A stretch of DNA of 64,000 nt from Devosia naphthalenivorans. Lineage in GTDB: Bacteria > Pseudomonadota > Alphaproteobacteria > Rhizobiales > Devosiaceae. The notes under the pieces were generated by a model. It was not told where the DNA came from, did not search any database, and worked only from the letters and a program-made list of their open reading frames with translations. The stretch lies in contig NZ_PYVW01000013.1 of the NCBI RefSeq assembly GCF_003056355.1, positions 1-64,000 on the forward strand, in the 5' to 3' direction. Shown here piece by piece: positions 42,968 to 54,795 of the stretch (positions within the stretch are counted from its first letter, which is position 1; the number at the start of each line of letters is the position of its first letter). Both the position numbers and the translations under genes were made by a program.

Positions 42968-45661
42968 CTAGTTCCCGAAGATCAAATCCATCAGCGTGCG
43001 CTGGGAGTTCTCGTTTTCGATCGGGACCTGCTCCACGACGATGTCCTGGGGCGGCTGGAGCTGGGCTGGGGCGCTGGGGACCCAGACCTGCTGGCCGGTG
43101 GCGGGATCGGTGACCAGGGTCATGGGCTGGCCGGTCTGCGGATCGATGGGCGCTTCGCTAACGCCAGTGGATTGCGGCTGCAGCGGATAGCCGGTGACCG
43201 GATCGATCGCCTGGGGCTGGATCACCTGATTGCCGCCAACCACCTGCCCCACCGGCATGCCGGTCGCGGGATCGATCTGGTTGCCATTGGCATCCACCAG
43301 GTAGCCGCCATTGGGGTTGACCGGCTGGCCCGTGTTGGGATCGATCTGGGCGCCATTGCCGAAGCCGGCATTGGGATCGGTTAAACCAGGCTGCGTAGGG
43401 GTGGCGATCGGAGCCGTAGCATTGGCGGGAACATATTGCCCTGTTGCCGGATCGACGCGCATCAACTGGCCGGTAGCCGGATCGGTCGTGGTCTGGACAG
43501 CCTGGCCGGTGCCGGCATCGACATATTGCGTCATGGGCTGGCCCGTGGCCGGATCGATCGCCACCTGGCCGGTCGCAGGATCGATGATCTGCTGGGCCAC
43601 GAGCTGGCCTTCATAGCTGCCGCCGGGAATGGAGGCGATCTGCTTGCCCTCGTGCGCCTTGGTCATGAATTGCGACCAGATGGCCGCGGGCACATTGCCG
43701 CCGGAAAGCGTGGTCTTGGTGTCGTTATCGTTGCCGAGCCAGACGCCAGTGACCATCGCCGACGTATAGCCAACGAACAGCGCGTCGCGTGCGTTCTGGG
43801 AAGTGCCCGTCTTGCCGGCGAATTCCCAACCGCCCAGATTGGCGCCCTTGCCGGTACCCACTTCCACCGCGGTCGTGAGCATGTCGTTCATCATGGCGAG
43901 GATATTCGGCGCAACCACGCGGCCGGGGCCGGCGTCCGAGGCTTCATAAAGGAGGTCGCCGTCCTTGGACTTGATGGACGTGATGACATTGGGGATGACG
44001 CCCATGCCGCCATTGGCGAAGGGCGCATAGGCCGAGGTCAGTTCCAGCAGGTTCACTTCCTGGGTGCCCAGCGCGATGGAGGGCACGGGGGTGAGCTGCG
44101 AGGAGATGCCCATACGGGTGGCTACGTCGACCACCGCTTCAGGCGTCACGTCGATGGCGAGGCGAGCCGAGATGGTGTTGAGCGAATAGGCCAGGCCCTG
44201 GCGCAGGGTGACGGTGCCGGCATATTTGCCAGAGGCATTGCGCGGGCTCCAGCCCTTGTACTCGAATTGGGCGTCTTCGGCCAAGGTTTCGGGCGTATAG
44301 CCTTTTTCCATGGCGGCCATATAGACGAATGGCTTGAAGGTGGAGCCCGGCTGACGCTTGGCGGTGACGGCGCGGTTGTACTGGCTGGCCTGGTAATCGA
44401 CGCCGCCCACCATGGCGCGCACGGTGCCGTCCACATCCATGGCGACGAGGGCGCCCTGCTTGAACCCGCGCTTGGGTCCTTCAGAGGCCACCATTTCCTT
44501 GACGATGAACTCGGCATCCTTCTGCATCTTCCAGTCGATGGTGGTCTGCACGACCACATCGCTTTTGATTTCGCCCAGATAAGCCGTCATCAGGGATTCC
44601 ACCCAATCGGCCACATAGGATTCCGAGCCGGCGATGCGCGTGCGCACGGTCTGGCTGGGGTCGATCTGAGCGGCGGCGGCCTCTTCGCGCGTGATATAGC
44701 CTTCTTCGGCCATGGCATTGAGCGACAGGCGCTGCCGCTCAATGGCGCGCTCGGAATTGTTCTTGGGATTATAAGCCGATGGCGCAGGCAGGATGCCGGC
44801 AAGCATCGCGGCCTGACCAAGCGACAGGTTGCGCGCGGAAACACCGAAATAGGTCTGCGCCGCCGCCTCGATGCCGGTGGCGCCCGAACCGAAATACACC
44901 CGGTTCATGTAGAGTTCGAGGATTTCTTCCTTGGTATAGTTCTGCTCCAACCATACCGCGAGGATTGCTTCCTGCACCTTGCGGCCCAGGGTCTGGTCGG
45001 GCGTCAGGAACAGGTTCTTGGCGACCTGCTGGGTAATGGTGGACGCGCCGCGGGTCACGTCGCCCGCCTGAATGGACTCCACCGCCACCGCGGCCAGGCC
45101 AATGGGGTCGACGCCGAAATGGCTCATGAAGCGCCGGTCTTCCGAGGCGATGATGGCCGCGGGCACGTAATAGGGCAGTTCGCGATAGGTGATGGCTTCG
45201 CCACCCGTGACCCCGCGATTGGAGATCAGCGAGCCATCGGAGGCCAGAATTTGGATATTGGGCGGACGGTCGGGAATGGCCCAGGTATTGGATGAGGGCA
45301 ATTGCGCGCCGTAGTAGACCACGATGCCGATAACCGCGATGCCGCCCCAGAGGCAGGCAACGAACCCCCACCACAGCAGGCCCATGAGGAAACCGCCGCT
45401 GCGCGAACGCTTGCGCTTGGCTGCCGGCTTGGCCTTGCCACGACGGGGCGGCTTTGGCGCCTTGCCCTTGGGGGCTTTGCCGCCGGGGCTATTGGGGGGA
45501 ACGCCGCCAGAGCGTTCGTCATCCACAAATACGCCCACCGATCGGCCCATGGAGGGCTCCACACGCTGGCCCTGGGCCTTGCCACGGGCAGCCGCACGCG
45601 GCTTGCCGACCTTGGCCGGCCGGCCACCCACGCGATCATCGGCGGAAATGCGAAAATCCAT
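42968..45661 (-). CDS. Bifunctional class A penicillin-binding protein with repetitive tail
   Basis: PBP1a-type, 897 residues. After a basic, Pro/Lys-rich cytoplasmic N-terminus and one span near residue 100, the glycosyltransferase domain has EDRRFMSHFG and RGASTITQQVAKNLFL. The transpeptidase domain has S440 in PGSTFKPF (SxxK), SLNTIS (SxN) and AGKTGTSQ (KTG). Residues from about 690 to the end form an unusual tail of about ten D-P-x-T-G units such as IDPATGQPMTQYV, DPATGQLMRV and DPNTGQPVNP. Such tails are not part of the enzyme core. It could extend into the periplasm or bind other envelope proteins. GFxFGN at the end is distinctive. Confidence 0.95.
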   Translation of the reverse strand: MDFRISADDRVGGRPAKVGKPRAAARGKAQGQRVEPSMGRSVGVFVDDERSGGVPPNSPGGKAPKGKAPKPPRRGKAKPAAKRKRSRSGGFLMGLLWWGFVACLWGGIAVIGIVVYYGAQLPSSNTWAIPDRPPNIQILASDGSLISNRGVTGGEAITYRELPYYVPAAIIASEDRRFMSHFGVDPIGLAAVAVESIQAGDVTRGASTITQQVAKNLFLTPDQTLGRKVQEAILAVWLEQNYTKEEILELYMNRVYFGSGATGIEAAAQTYFGVSARNLSLGQAAMLAGILPAPSAYNPKNNSERAIERQRLSLNAMAEEGYITREEAAAAQIDPSQTVRTRIAGSESYVADWVESLMTAYLGEIKSDVVVQTTIDWKMQKDAEFIVKEMVASEGPKRGFKQGALVAMDVDGTVRAMVGGVDYQASQYNRAVTAKRQPGSTFKPFVYMAAMEKGYTPETLAEDAQFEYKGWSPRNASGKYAGTVTLRQGLAYSLNTISARLAIDVTPEAVVDVATRMGISSQLTPVPSIALGTQEVNLLELTSAYAPFANGGMGVIPNVITSIKSKDGDLLYEASDAGPGRVVAPNILAMMNDMLTTAVEVGTGKGANLGGWEFAGKTGTSQNARDALFVGYTSAMVTGVWLGNDNDTKTTLSGGNVPAAIWSQFMTKAHEGKQIASIPGGSYEGQLVAQQIIDPATGQVAIDPATGQPMTQYVDAGTGQAVQTTTDPATGQLMRVDPATGQYVPANATAPIATPTQPGLTDPNAGFGNGAQIDPNTGQPVNPNGGYLVDANGNQIDPATGMPVGQVVGGNQVIQPQAIDPVTGYPLQPQSTGVSEAPIDPQTGQPMTLVTDPATGQQVWVPSAPAQLQPPQDIVVEQVPIENENSQRTLMDLIFGN

Positions 45662-46047
45662 CGAGCAAACCTAGTTCGAAGTGCCTTTTGCCGCTTCTAC
45701 TCCGATCCGCCCAGAATGGGAAACAAGAGGTTAGCGAAAGATGAAGGCTCATGCTGGCCGGCTCGTGTTGCGTCTAGCCCAAGGGAGCGCTTGCCACGCG
45801 GCCATGGGCAAGCTTCTCCGGGGCAATTGTGGCGGTTTATTGTGCAGCTGGAGCTATGGCAGCGCGGTGTTGCGGGCGGGTCACTGCTGGGGGATCACAA
45901 TCGTATCAACAGCGGCGGGAGGTCTGGAGAGCTTCGCAGCTTTCGCGGGAATGACACCGTGGATAGTAAACACTCCCCTTAAGGGAGGGATAGGGGTGGG
46001 CCGTTTGCAGCCTTGCTTTTGCCGCGTGAGCGGGGCCTCTTGGCGCC
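45662..46047. other. Gap between PBP and secreted HExxH gene
   Basis: A 386-bp gap with no supported gene. It holds the upstream region of the PBP gene and, at 45938-45957, half of a family C element (CTTTCGCGGGAATGACACCG), plus a hairpin of the CACTCCCCTTAAGGGAGGG type near 45974. Promoters were not located. Confidence 0.5.
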
Positions 46048-46590
46048 ATGATTCGAGCCGCTTTATATTTGGCCGTCGTGATATTGGCGCTGGCAGGCGG
46101 GGCAAAGGAGGCCTCGGCGCAGCAATCCCAATTGCTTGAGGCGGCCATTTCGGATGCGGTGGATCGCTTTGAGCGGGCGCTGCCCAGCCTCGCGCCGACG
46201 GAGTTCGGCGTGGATGTTACCGCCTACCGCGACGCACTAACATTGCAGCGGTTTTCGTCCGGCGTCTGGAGTGGCGACGTAAAGGTTGCGGTGCAGGTAC
46301 AGGGCGAAGCCACCAACTCCTGCGACCGATTTGCCGCCTTTGCCCGCGTGCCGCCGCAGAACGGCGTCGTGCCGCTTGTCATATGCCCGCGATTTTTTAC
46401 GCCGGGTGCAGACGAATTGCGGGAGCTGACCATCCTGCACGAGATGGTGCATGTGGTGGCCGGCACCAATGAATGCCAGGCCATGGCCTTTGCTGCCCGG
46501 GTGCAGCACGCCGCTACGGGGCGGTTTACGCCAGTCGATGGGTATTGGCGTGCGAGCGGGTGCGAGAGTTCGCAGTATCGGCTGCCCTAG
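46048..46590 (+). CDS. Secreted HExxH putative metalloprotease
   Basis: A 180-residue exported protein of unknown family. A signal peptide (AALYLAVVILALAGGAKEASA) is followed by about 155 mature residues. The zinc motif H131-E132-M-V-H135 lies in LTILHEMVHVVAGTNECQAM, with E142 a possible third ligand, so a small zincin is likely. Four cysteines (in NSCDR, ICPRF, NECQ and SGCES) can form two disulfides. No propeptide or other domain is evident. No strong ribosome-binding site precedes ATG 46048. It could be a peptidase, a toxin-like enzyme or a non-catalytic zinc protein. Confidence 0.72.
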   Translation: MIRAALYLAVVILALAGGAKEASAQQSQLLEAAISDAVDRFERALPSLAPTEFGVDVTAYRDALTLQRFSSGVWSGDVKVAVQVQGEATNSCDRFAAFARVPPQNGVVPLVICPRFFTPGADELRELTILHEMVHVVAGTNECQAMAFAARVQHAATGRFTPVDGYWRASGCESSQYRLP

Positions 46591-46609
46591 CGCAGGGGCG
46601 CCGAGTAGA

Positions 46610-46638
46610 CCTCATCCTGAGCCTGTCGAAGGACGAGG
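46610..46638 (-). repeat. Family A palindromic repeat, copy 9 (diverged, reverse)
   Basis: CCTCATCCTGAGCCTGTCG then AAGGACGAGG, the reverse-oriented diverged form, 20 bases after the HExxH gene. Confidence 0.75.
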
Positions 46639-46667
46639 CCGTGGCACCCCAGCCTCCACTCGCTCGA

Positions 46668-46696
46668 CCCCATGGTTCGACAAGCTCACCATGAGG
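46668..46696 (+). repeat. Family A palindromic repeat, copy 10
   Basis: CCCCATGGTTCGACAAGC then TCACCATGAGG, paired with copy 9 between the convergent HExxH and gyrB genes. Confidence 0.8.
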
Positions 46697-46712
46697 ACTT
46701 TGGGAGTCGGGC

Positions 46713-49268
<2,556 letters not shown>

Positions 49269-49310
49269 CTATGGTTCACAAGACATCATGGTGGCGCCGC
49301 CGGAAGGGCA

Positions 49311-50423
49311 TTATTCCCTCAAGAGACGCCCCTCGCGCACGGTCAGCATCTGCGCCCGCTCGCCCAGCGCCTCGAACAATACCTTGTCGGTGCCAGTGAG
49401 GAAACACTGGGTTCCCAGACTATCCAGCGCGGAAAACAGGGCGCGGCGGCGGTCGGGGTCCAGATGGGCCGCAATCTCGTCGAGCAACAGGAACGGCGTG
49501 ATAGCCGTGCGTAGCTTGACGAGCCGCGCATGAGCCAGGATCAACCCGATCAGCAGCGCCTTTTGCTCCCCCGTCGATCCCAGGGCGGCCGGCATGGCCT
49601 TTTGCCTGTAGGTCACTTCGAGATCGACGCGGTGTGGTCCATATATGGTGCGTCCGGCAGCACGATCAAGGGCGCGGGAGCCGCTCCAAAGCCCCGCGAG
49701 AGCCGCCTCCAGCGCCGCTGACGAGGTGGGCTCCGTGCCATCCTCGAAGAGCGGTGTCAGACCCAGATGGGCTGCCGGGAAACTGCCATCGTCGAGGCTT
49801 TGCTCGATCAGGGCCTGGAGATGCTCAAGGCTGTCGGTACGGGCGAGATGGATGGATGCTCCAAGCTCGGCCATCTGACGCTCGATGGCGCTGAGCCAGG
49901 CAGTGTCGCCCCCATCATCGAGCAGCTTGTTGCGTTGCCGCATCGCCTTTTCATAGTCGCCTACCGAGGCCGAGTGGGTCGGGATCAGCGTGGTCACCAG
50001 GCGATCAAGGAACCGGCGGCGGTCACTGGCAGGGCCGGCAAAGAGCCCATCCATGCTGGGTGTGAGCCAGAGGACGCGCAGATAGTCGCTCATCGCCTCG
50101 ATGGAGCGGGCATTGGCGCCATTGATGCGCACGCGCCGGCCGCCATCGGGCCCGGCGCCGGTGCCGATATCGGCAGGACCATTATCGGTTTCAACCGTTG
50201 CCGCCACCGCCCAGCCAATGTCGGAGCCCTGCGCCTGGACGGTCTCGAAACTGGCCCGGCGCAGGCCGCGACCGGGGGAAAGGAGCGATATGGCTTCGAG
50301 CAGATTGGTTTTGCCCGCGCCATTGGGGCCGGTCAGCACGACATGGCGATGGTCGAGGTCCAGGGCTGCCGCAGCATAGTTGCGGAAGGCGGTGAGACGC
50401 AGGCGGGAGAGGTGGCGGGTCAT
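49311..50423 (-). CDS. recF: DNA replication and repair protein RecF
   Basis: RecF (370 residues) loads RecA at single-strand gaps with RecOR. An SMC-like ATPase: Walker A GPNGAGKTN at residues 32-40, the signature GSTGEQKALLIGLILAHA and the D-loop region (FLLLDEIAAHLD) are intact. It lies 144 bp before gyrB and is separated from dnaN by a family D element. Confidence 0.96.
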   Translation of the reverse strand: MTRHLSRLRLTAFRNYAAAALDLDHRHVVLTGPNGAGKTNLLEAISLLSPGRGLRRASFETVQAQGSDIGWAVAATVETDNGPADIGTGAGPDGGRRVRINGANARSIEAMSDYLRVLWLTPSMDGLFAGPASDRRRFLDRLVTTLIPTHSASVGDYEKAMRQRNKLLDDGGDTAWLSAIERQMAELGASIHLARTDSLEHLQALIEQSLDDGSFPAAHLGLTPLFEDGTEPTSSAALEAALAGLWSGSRALDRAAGRTIYGPHRVDLEVTYRQKAMPAALGSTGEQKALLIGLILAHARLVKLRTAITPFLLLDEIAAHLDPDRRRALFSALDSLGTQCFLTGTDKVLFEALGERAQMLTVREGRLLRE

Positions 50424-50448
50424 GATTGCACGCTCGACATTCAGGCCC

Positions 50449-50545
50449 GTCCACCGGCCGTCACCCTCGGGCTTGACCCGAGGGGGTTTTCGAAGCCCGC
50501 AAGGAAGTGCAGAACCCTCGGGTCAGGCCCGAGGGTGACGATCGC
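50449..50545. repeat. Family D element between recF and dnaN
   Basis: GTCACCCTCGGGCTTGACCC then GAGGG, and the inverse ACCCTCGGGTCAGGCCCGAG then GGTGAC, about 35 bp apart. It may divide the dnaN and recF messages. Confidence 0.85.
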
Positions 50546-50568
50546 GTTTGGGGTGAGCAATGGCGCCC

Positions 50569-51690
50569 TTAAACCCGCATCGGCATCAGCACATAGAGCG
50601 CCTTGGTGTCACCCTCGTCCTTGACCAGCGTGGGAGACCCGGCGTCGTTGAACATGAAGATTGCGCTGTCGGAGCGGATCTGGCCGATAATGTCGAGCAA
50701 ATATCGGGCGTTGAAGCCGATCTCGAAGCCGTCGGTGTCGAACTCCACGGCGAGCTCTTCGCTCGCCGTGCCGTGATCCGGGTTGGTGACCGAAAGCTCC
50801 AGGAGGCCATCCTTGGCCTGGAGCTTGACGGCCTTGCCGCCGCGATCGGAGGCAATGGTCGAGACGCGGTCGACGGCGGTGGCGAAGCTCTGCCGGTCGA
50901 CGTTCATCATCTTGTCGTTGTTCTTGGGCGTCACCCGGTCATAATCGGGGAAGGTGCCTTCGATCAGCTTGGAGAGCAGCACGACCGAGCCAACGGTGAA
51001 GCGGATCTTGGTGTCTGAGACCTCCACCTTGACGTCGCCATCGGCGCTATCGAGCAGCTTCTGCACTTCGCCAACGGTCTTTTTGGGCACGATGATGCCG
51101 GGCATGCCGCCAGCGCCAATTGGCGCTTCGATTTCCGCCCGGGCCATGCGGTGGCCATCGGTGGCGACGGCGCGCAGCACGGTTCCGGCGTTGGACACAT
51201 CGACGGTGTGGAAATAGATGCCGTTGAGATAGTAACGGGTTTCTTCGTTGGAGATGGCGAACTGGGTGCGTTCGATCAGTTCGCGCAGCGCTGCCGCCGG
51301 CATGGAGAATTCATGGCCGAAGCTGCCGGACTTGAGATCCGGGAAGCTGTCGGGCGACAGGCACGCCAGGTTAAAGCGCGAGCGGCCGGAGGTCAGAACC
51401 ATGTTCTCCCCGCCATCGGTCTCAAGCCGCACTTCGGCGCCATCGGCGAGCTTGCGCACGATTTCATAAAGGGTGTGGGCCGGAACCGTCGTGGTGCCAG
51501 CGGTGGACACCATGGCCGGAACGCTTTCGGTCACCTCGATATCAAGGTCAGTCGCGCGCAGTTCCACCTTGTCATCGCCGGCCTTGAACAGGACGTTGGC
51601 GAGGATGGGATAGGTATTGCGCCGCTCCACCACTCGATGCACATGGCTCAGCGACTTGAGCAGATGATTGCGTTCGAGCGTGACTTTCAT
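50569..51690 (-). CDS. dnaN: DNA polymerase III subunit beta (sliding clamp)
   Basis: DnaN (373 residues) is the ring-shaped clamp holding polymerase III on DNA. Three similar domains give the ring; the start MKVTLERNHLLKSLSHVHRVVERRNTYPILANVL and the end DAGSPTLVKDEGDTKALYVLMPMRV (hydrophobic pocket for partner motifs) are diagnostic. AGGGAA lies eight bases before the ATG at 51690. It lies downstream of dnaA, with a terminator between, and upstream of recF. Confidence 0.97.
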   Translation of the reverse strand: MKVTLERNHLLKSLSHVHRVVERRNTYPILANVLFKAGDDKVELRATDLDIEVTESVPAMVSTAGTTTVPAHTLYEIVRKLADGAEVRLETDGGENMVLTSGRSRFNLACLSPDSFPDLKSGSFGHEFSMPAAALRELIERTQFAISNEETRYYLNGIYFHTVDVSNAGTVLRAVATDGHRMARAEIEAPIGAGGMPGIIVPKKTVGEVQKLLDSADGDVKVEVSDTKIRFTVGSVVLLSKLIEGTFPDYDRVTPKNNDKMMNVDRQSFATAVDRVSTIASDRGGKAVKLQAKDGLLELSVTNPDHGTASEELAVEFDTDGFEIGFNARYLLDIIGQIRSDSAIFMFNDAGSPTLVKDEGDTKALYVLMPMRV

Positions 51691-51733
51691 GCGGCAAATT
51701 CCCTGGCACTACGCGTCTGCCTGATGGCAGCAA

Positions 51734-51755
51734 AACCCCCGGCAAGCCGGGGGTT
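51734..51755 (-). terminator. Terminator between dnaA and dnaN
   Basis: Stem AACCCCCGG / CCGGGGGTT with loop CAAG, 44 bases upstream of dnaN. On the minus strand it is followed by TTGCTG after TTTT, so part of the dnaA transcription may end here and dnaN may have its own promoter. Confidence 0.75.
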
Positions 51756-51864
51756 GGACATTTACAATTTCGTAAGGGGTTGGCAAGGGCAAGGGTAGAT
51801 TTTGCCGGGGAATTGCAGCGCCATTCGCCGGCATTCCACCGATGGTGTCACCCCGCCCCGGGCT

Positions 51865-53316
51865 CTACTCTTCAAGCATGCGCTTGAGCAGTTCGATTTC
51901 CTGGGCCAGTTCCACATCGTCCTTGATCATCTGTTCGACCTTGCGGACCGAATGGAGAACCGTGGTGTGGTCCCTGCCGCCAAAGCGACGGCCGATTTCG
52001 GGAAGGGAACGCGAAGTCAGCGCCTTGGCGAGGAACATGGCGATCTGGCGGGGGCGAACGACATCGCGCGAGCGGCGGGCCGATAGCAGTTCGTTGCGCG
52101 GCACCTTGTAGTGGCGCGAGACGATCTTGAGGATGTCCTCGATGCGAACGCGGCGCGCCTCGTGGGAGCGGATCAGGTCGCCCAGGGTCTTTTCGGCCAG
52201 CGGTACGGTGATCAGTTCGCCGGTCAACTGGTTGGCAGCAACGAGGCGATTGACGGCGCCATCGAGATCGCGGCCATGGCTGATGACGGCGCGGGCGATG
52301 TAGTCGATGACGGGCGCCGGGAAATGCATGCCGAAACGGGCGCTGGACTGGTCGGCGCGGCGCTGCACGATGGCGCGGCGCAGATCGAGGTCAAAGCCCG
52401 AAATCGGGATCACCAGACCGCCCGAGAGGCGCGAGCGCACCCGATCATCCAGCATTTCGAGATCGCGCGGCGGCGCATCGCCAGCCACCACGACCTGCTT
52501 GGCGCCGGTGAGGAGCGTGCCCAGGGTATGGCCGAATTCGGTGGCCGACTTGCCCTGGAGGAACTGCATGTCATCGATCAGGAGCAGATCGACGCGGCGG
52601 AGCCATTCCTTGAAGCCGAGCGCGGACTGGCGCTGCACGGCGGTGATGAAATGGTACATGAAATGGTCGGCGGTCAGGTAGACGATGTTCTTGGACGCAT
52701 CCGCTGACTGCACGGCATGGGCGATGGCGTTGAGCAAATGGGATTTGCCCAGGCCAACGGTGGAATGAATATAGACCGGGTTGAAGGTCACGGTGTTGTT
52801 GGCGGCCGCATTGGCGATCTGGCGGGCAACGCCCAGCGCCATCTCGTTGGCTTCGCCAGCAACGAAACTGTCAAAGGTCATGCGCGGGTCGATCGCGCTG
52901 CCGGAAAGGGCGTCGCCCTTGGTCGCGGTATTGTCACGGACCAGGCGCGGAGTGACCGGAGCCTGGGTGGGCGAGGCCGAAGCCGTGGCCGGCGCCGAAG
53001 CGGCTGTAGCCTCGGTGGCGGGCTGGGCCAGACGGGGACGGGCCTGGCCATTGACGCGCAGCGTCACCTGCACGCGGGCAATGTGATCGAGGTCCTGACG
53101 GAAGGTTTCCAGCAGCAGGTCGGCATAGTTGGACTGCACCCAGGAGCACAGGAAGCGCGTGGGGGCGGACAGGTGCGCCACGTCGTCGAGCACTTCCTCG
53201 AGTTCGAGCGCGGCAAACCAGGAGGTGAAGACATCGGCGCCGACCGAAGCCTTGATGCGGGCGCGAATCCGGTTCCAGAGCTCGCGCTGGCCTTCGGTGG
53301 AATCGGTCGTGCTCAT
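51865..53316 (-). CDS. dnaA: Chromosomal replication initiator DnaA
   Basis: DnaA (about 483 residues) opens the origin. Domain I is ELWNRIRARIKASVGADVF, followed by a low-complexity linker (about 95-150), the AAA+ domain with Walker A GLGKSH (K191) and Walker B LLLIDDMQFLQGK, and the C-terminal HTH with RPRQIAMFLAKALT and GRDHTTVLHSVRKVEQM for DnaA-box binding. The start is not firm: ATG 53316 fits domain I and is taken, but the frame stays open to ATG 53409 and beyond. It heads dnaA-dnaN-recF-gyrB. Confidence 0.95.
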   Translation of the reverse strand: MSTTDSTEGQRELWNRIRARIKASVGADVFTSWFAALELEEVLDDVAHLSAPTRFLCSWVQSNYADLLLETFRQDLDHIARVQVTLRVNGQARPRLAQPATEATAASAPATASASPTQAPVTPRLVRDNTATKGDALSGSAIDPRMTFDSFVAGEANEMALGVARQIANAAANNTVTFNPVYIHSTVGLGKSHLLNAIAHAVQSADASKNIVYLTADHFMYHFITAVQRQSALGFKEWLRRVDLLLIDDMQFLQGKSATEFGHTLGTLLTGAKQVVVAGDAPPRDLEMLDDRVRSRLSGGLVIPISGFDLDLRRAIVQRRADQSSARFGMHFPAPVIDYIARAVISHGRDLDGAVNRLVAANQLTGELITVPLAEKTLGDLIRSHEARRVRIEDILKIVSRHYKVPRNELLSARRSRDVVRPRQIAMFLAKALTSRSLPEIGRRFGGRDHTTVLHSVRKVEQMIKDDVELAQEIELLKRMLEE

Positions 53317-54225
53317 GACAGGATTGTCGCCTTTGCTGGTCGTGGACGGGGAAGAAGCGGGGGTTCTTGCCACCCAGTCATCTCCTCCAGCGGTCGCCTG
53401 TCGCATCATTGATAGCCCCATTTCCTGTTGCCCGGCCGATCCGCACAAGTTCGGCCGATTACCTTTTTTCCACCCCGGCCGGACCCTTGCGGTCACAGGC
53501 CAAGGCTTTGCCCCGATGCCCGGCGTTGCGGGCAAAGTTACTTCCTCCGGCGGTTTATCCGCCGGCGTCGCAATCATATTTGTCATGAACTCGGTCCGAG
53601 CCTGCGGACCGCCTTACCGAAGTCTGGCCGGCCTCAGGGGACCGGCTGCTGAATACGCTGCCAACACACTACCACCAGCTCAAAATGCAACAACAAACCC
53701 TGTCGCGAAGGATCAAACCACCGATCCAGATTGAACTCGCCAACTTGCCGGGACGCTCGTTTCTGGCGCCCCCTCGCTTGCTGACGAGATTACTTTAGAG
53801 GGAGCAATTTGGGCCTGCAACCGTGGAATCAGCAAAATTGGGGCTTGACTCTCTGCTTGTCATTTCAGGGGACGAGAAGGCTGCCGAGAGGCAAAATCCA
53901 AGGCTCTGAGACTCATGATAGAATCGCTATACGGGGTCCGGACTCATGGTGAAAAATTTATTTTCGATGGATCGGTTTTTACTGCTCCGACGCCGCCACA
54001 TCACAACCCGGTAACAAGGATACGACAGCTCAAGTCTTTGAAACAGCTTGGATCCGGCACTCCACTATAACCCGGTCGGGATTCAAGAGGTACGTAACCA
54101 GCAGCGACATGAAGTTGTCACATGAGAAAAGCTTGCCCGATTGGCGGCAAATAAAAAGGGCTCCTTGCGGAGCCCGTTTTGCCGTTTCGGCAGCAGCGCC
54201 AGAAAGCGCCGCGCAGCGTGCCCGA
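53317..54225. other. dnaA-rpsT intergenic region, possible regulatory or origin DNA
   Basis: About 900 bp between the dnaA start and the rpsT end. It should hold the dnaA promoter(s). The stretch 53930-54165 is AT-rich (around GTGAAAAATTTATTTTCGA). I looked for clusters of TTATCCACA-like DnaA boxes and saw only single weak resemblances (TTATCCGCC at 53553), so I do not call an origin here. In many Alphaproteobacteria the origin is elsewhere, near hemE or parAB. Confidence 0.5.
54168..54185 (-). terminator. Rho-independent terminator of rpsT
   Basis: Stem GGGCTCC / GGAGCCC with loop TTGC, followed on the minus strand by TTTTTATTT, 40 bases after the rpsT stop. Confidence 0.9.
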
Positions 54226-54492
54226 TCAGGCGCTCAGAGCCTTGACGCGGCTGTTGAGGCGCGAAACCTTGCGGGCAGCCAGGTTGGCATGAACGATGCC
54301 CTTGGTCGCAGCGCGATTGATCTCGGGAGCGGCAACGGCAAGCGCTTCCATGGCCAGCTTGTGGTCACCGGCAACGATGGCTTCTTCAACCTTGCGGATG
54401 AAGGTACGGACGCGCGAACGGCGCGACTTGTTGACCGCGGTGCGGGCTGCGATCTTGCGGGTAGCCTTTTTGGCTGAAGGCGTATTGGCCAT
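54226..54492 (-). CDS. rpsT: 30S ribosomal protein S20
   Basis: S20 (88 residues) binds 16S rRNA. The basic, all-helical sequence [20 protein letters not shown], then [19 protein letters not shown], and [20 protein letters not shown] are typical. AGAGGA precedes ATG 54492 by six bases. Position upstream of dnaA is the normal alphaproteobacterial order. Confidence 0.97.
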   Translation of the reverse strand: MANTPSAKKATRKIAARTAVNKSRRSRVRTFIRKVEEAIVAGDHKLAMEALAVAAPEINRAATKGIVHANLAARKVSRLNSRVKALSA

Positions 54493-54679
54493 GACGGTCC
54501 TCTTGGCTGTCCAGCCGGACATCTCCGCGCGCCTTGGGCGTCACAGGGTCCGGGATGAAATGAAATCGGCGGCGTATGAACTGCCGCCAAGTTGGGCGGT
54601 CTATAGGGGATGGAAGGGCCAGCGTCAACTGGATTCAAAGGAGGAATGGGGTGTTCTGATGCCACCGCATCCGCCGGAC

Positions 54680-54793
54680 GGCACCTCCCCCTGGACGGGG
54701 GAGGTTGGGAGGGGGTGCGAGAGCCCCGATAGCGGGGCTAATCAACCCCCACCCTTGATCCCTCCCCGCAAGGGGGGAGGGTGTCGACTGAGA
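54680..54793 (+). repeat. Family B composite repeat, full length
   Basis: The most complete copy, about 114 bp: GGCACCTCCCCCTGGACGGG, GGAGGTTGGGAGGGGGTG, GAGCCCCGATAGCGGGGC, and the right half with CCCCCACCCTTGATCCC and CCCCGCAAGGGGGGAGGG then TGTCGACTGAG. It ends two bases before the mutM stop codon. Confidence 0.88.
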
Positions 54794-54795
54794 CA

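Noticed and set aside
43436..45295. 619-codon plus-strand frame opposite the PBP
   Set aside because: Antisense shadow rich in His, Arg and Gly.
53317..54225. Replication origin upstream of dnaA
   Set aside because: Only isolated weak DnaA-box matches; not enough to call an origin.
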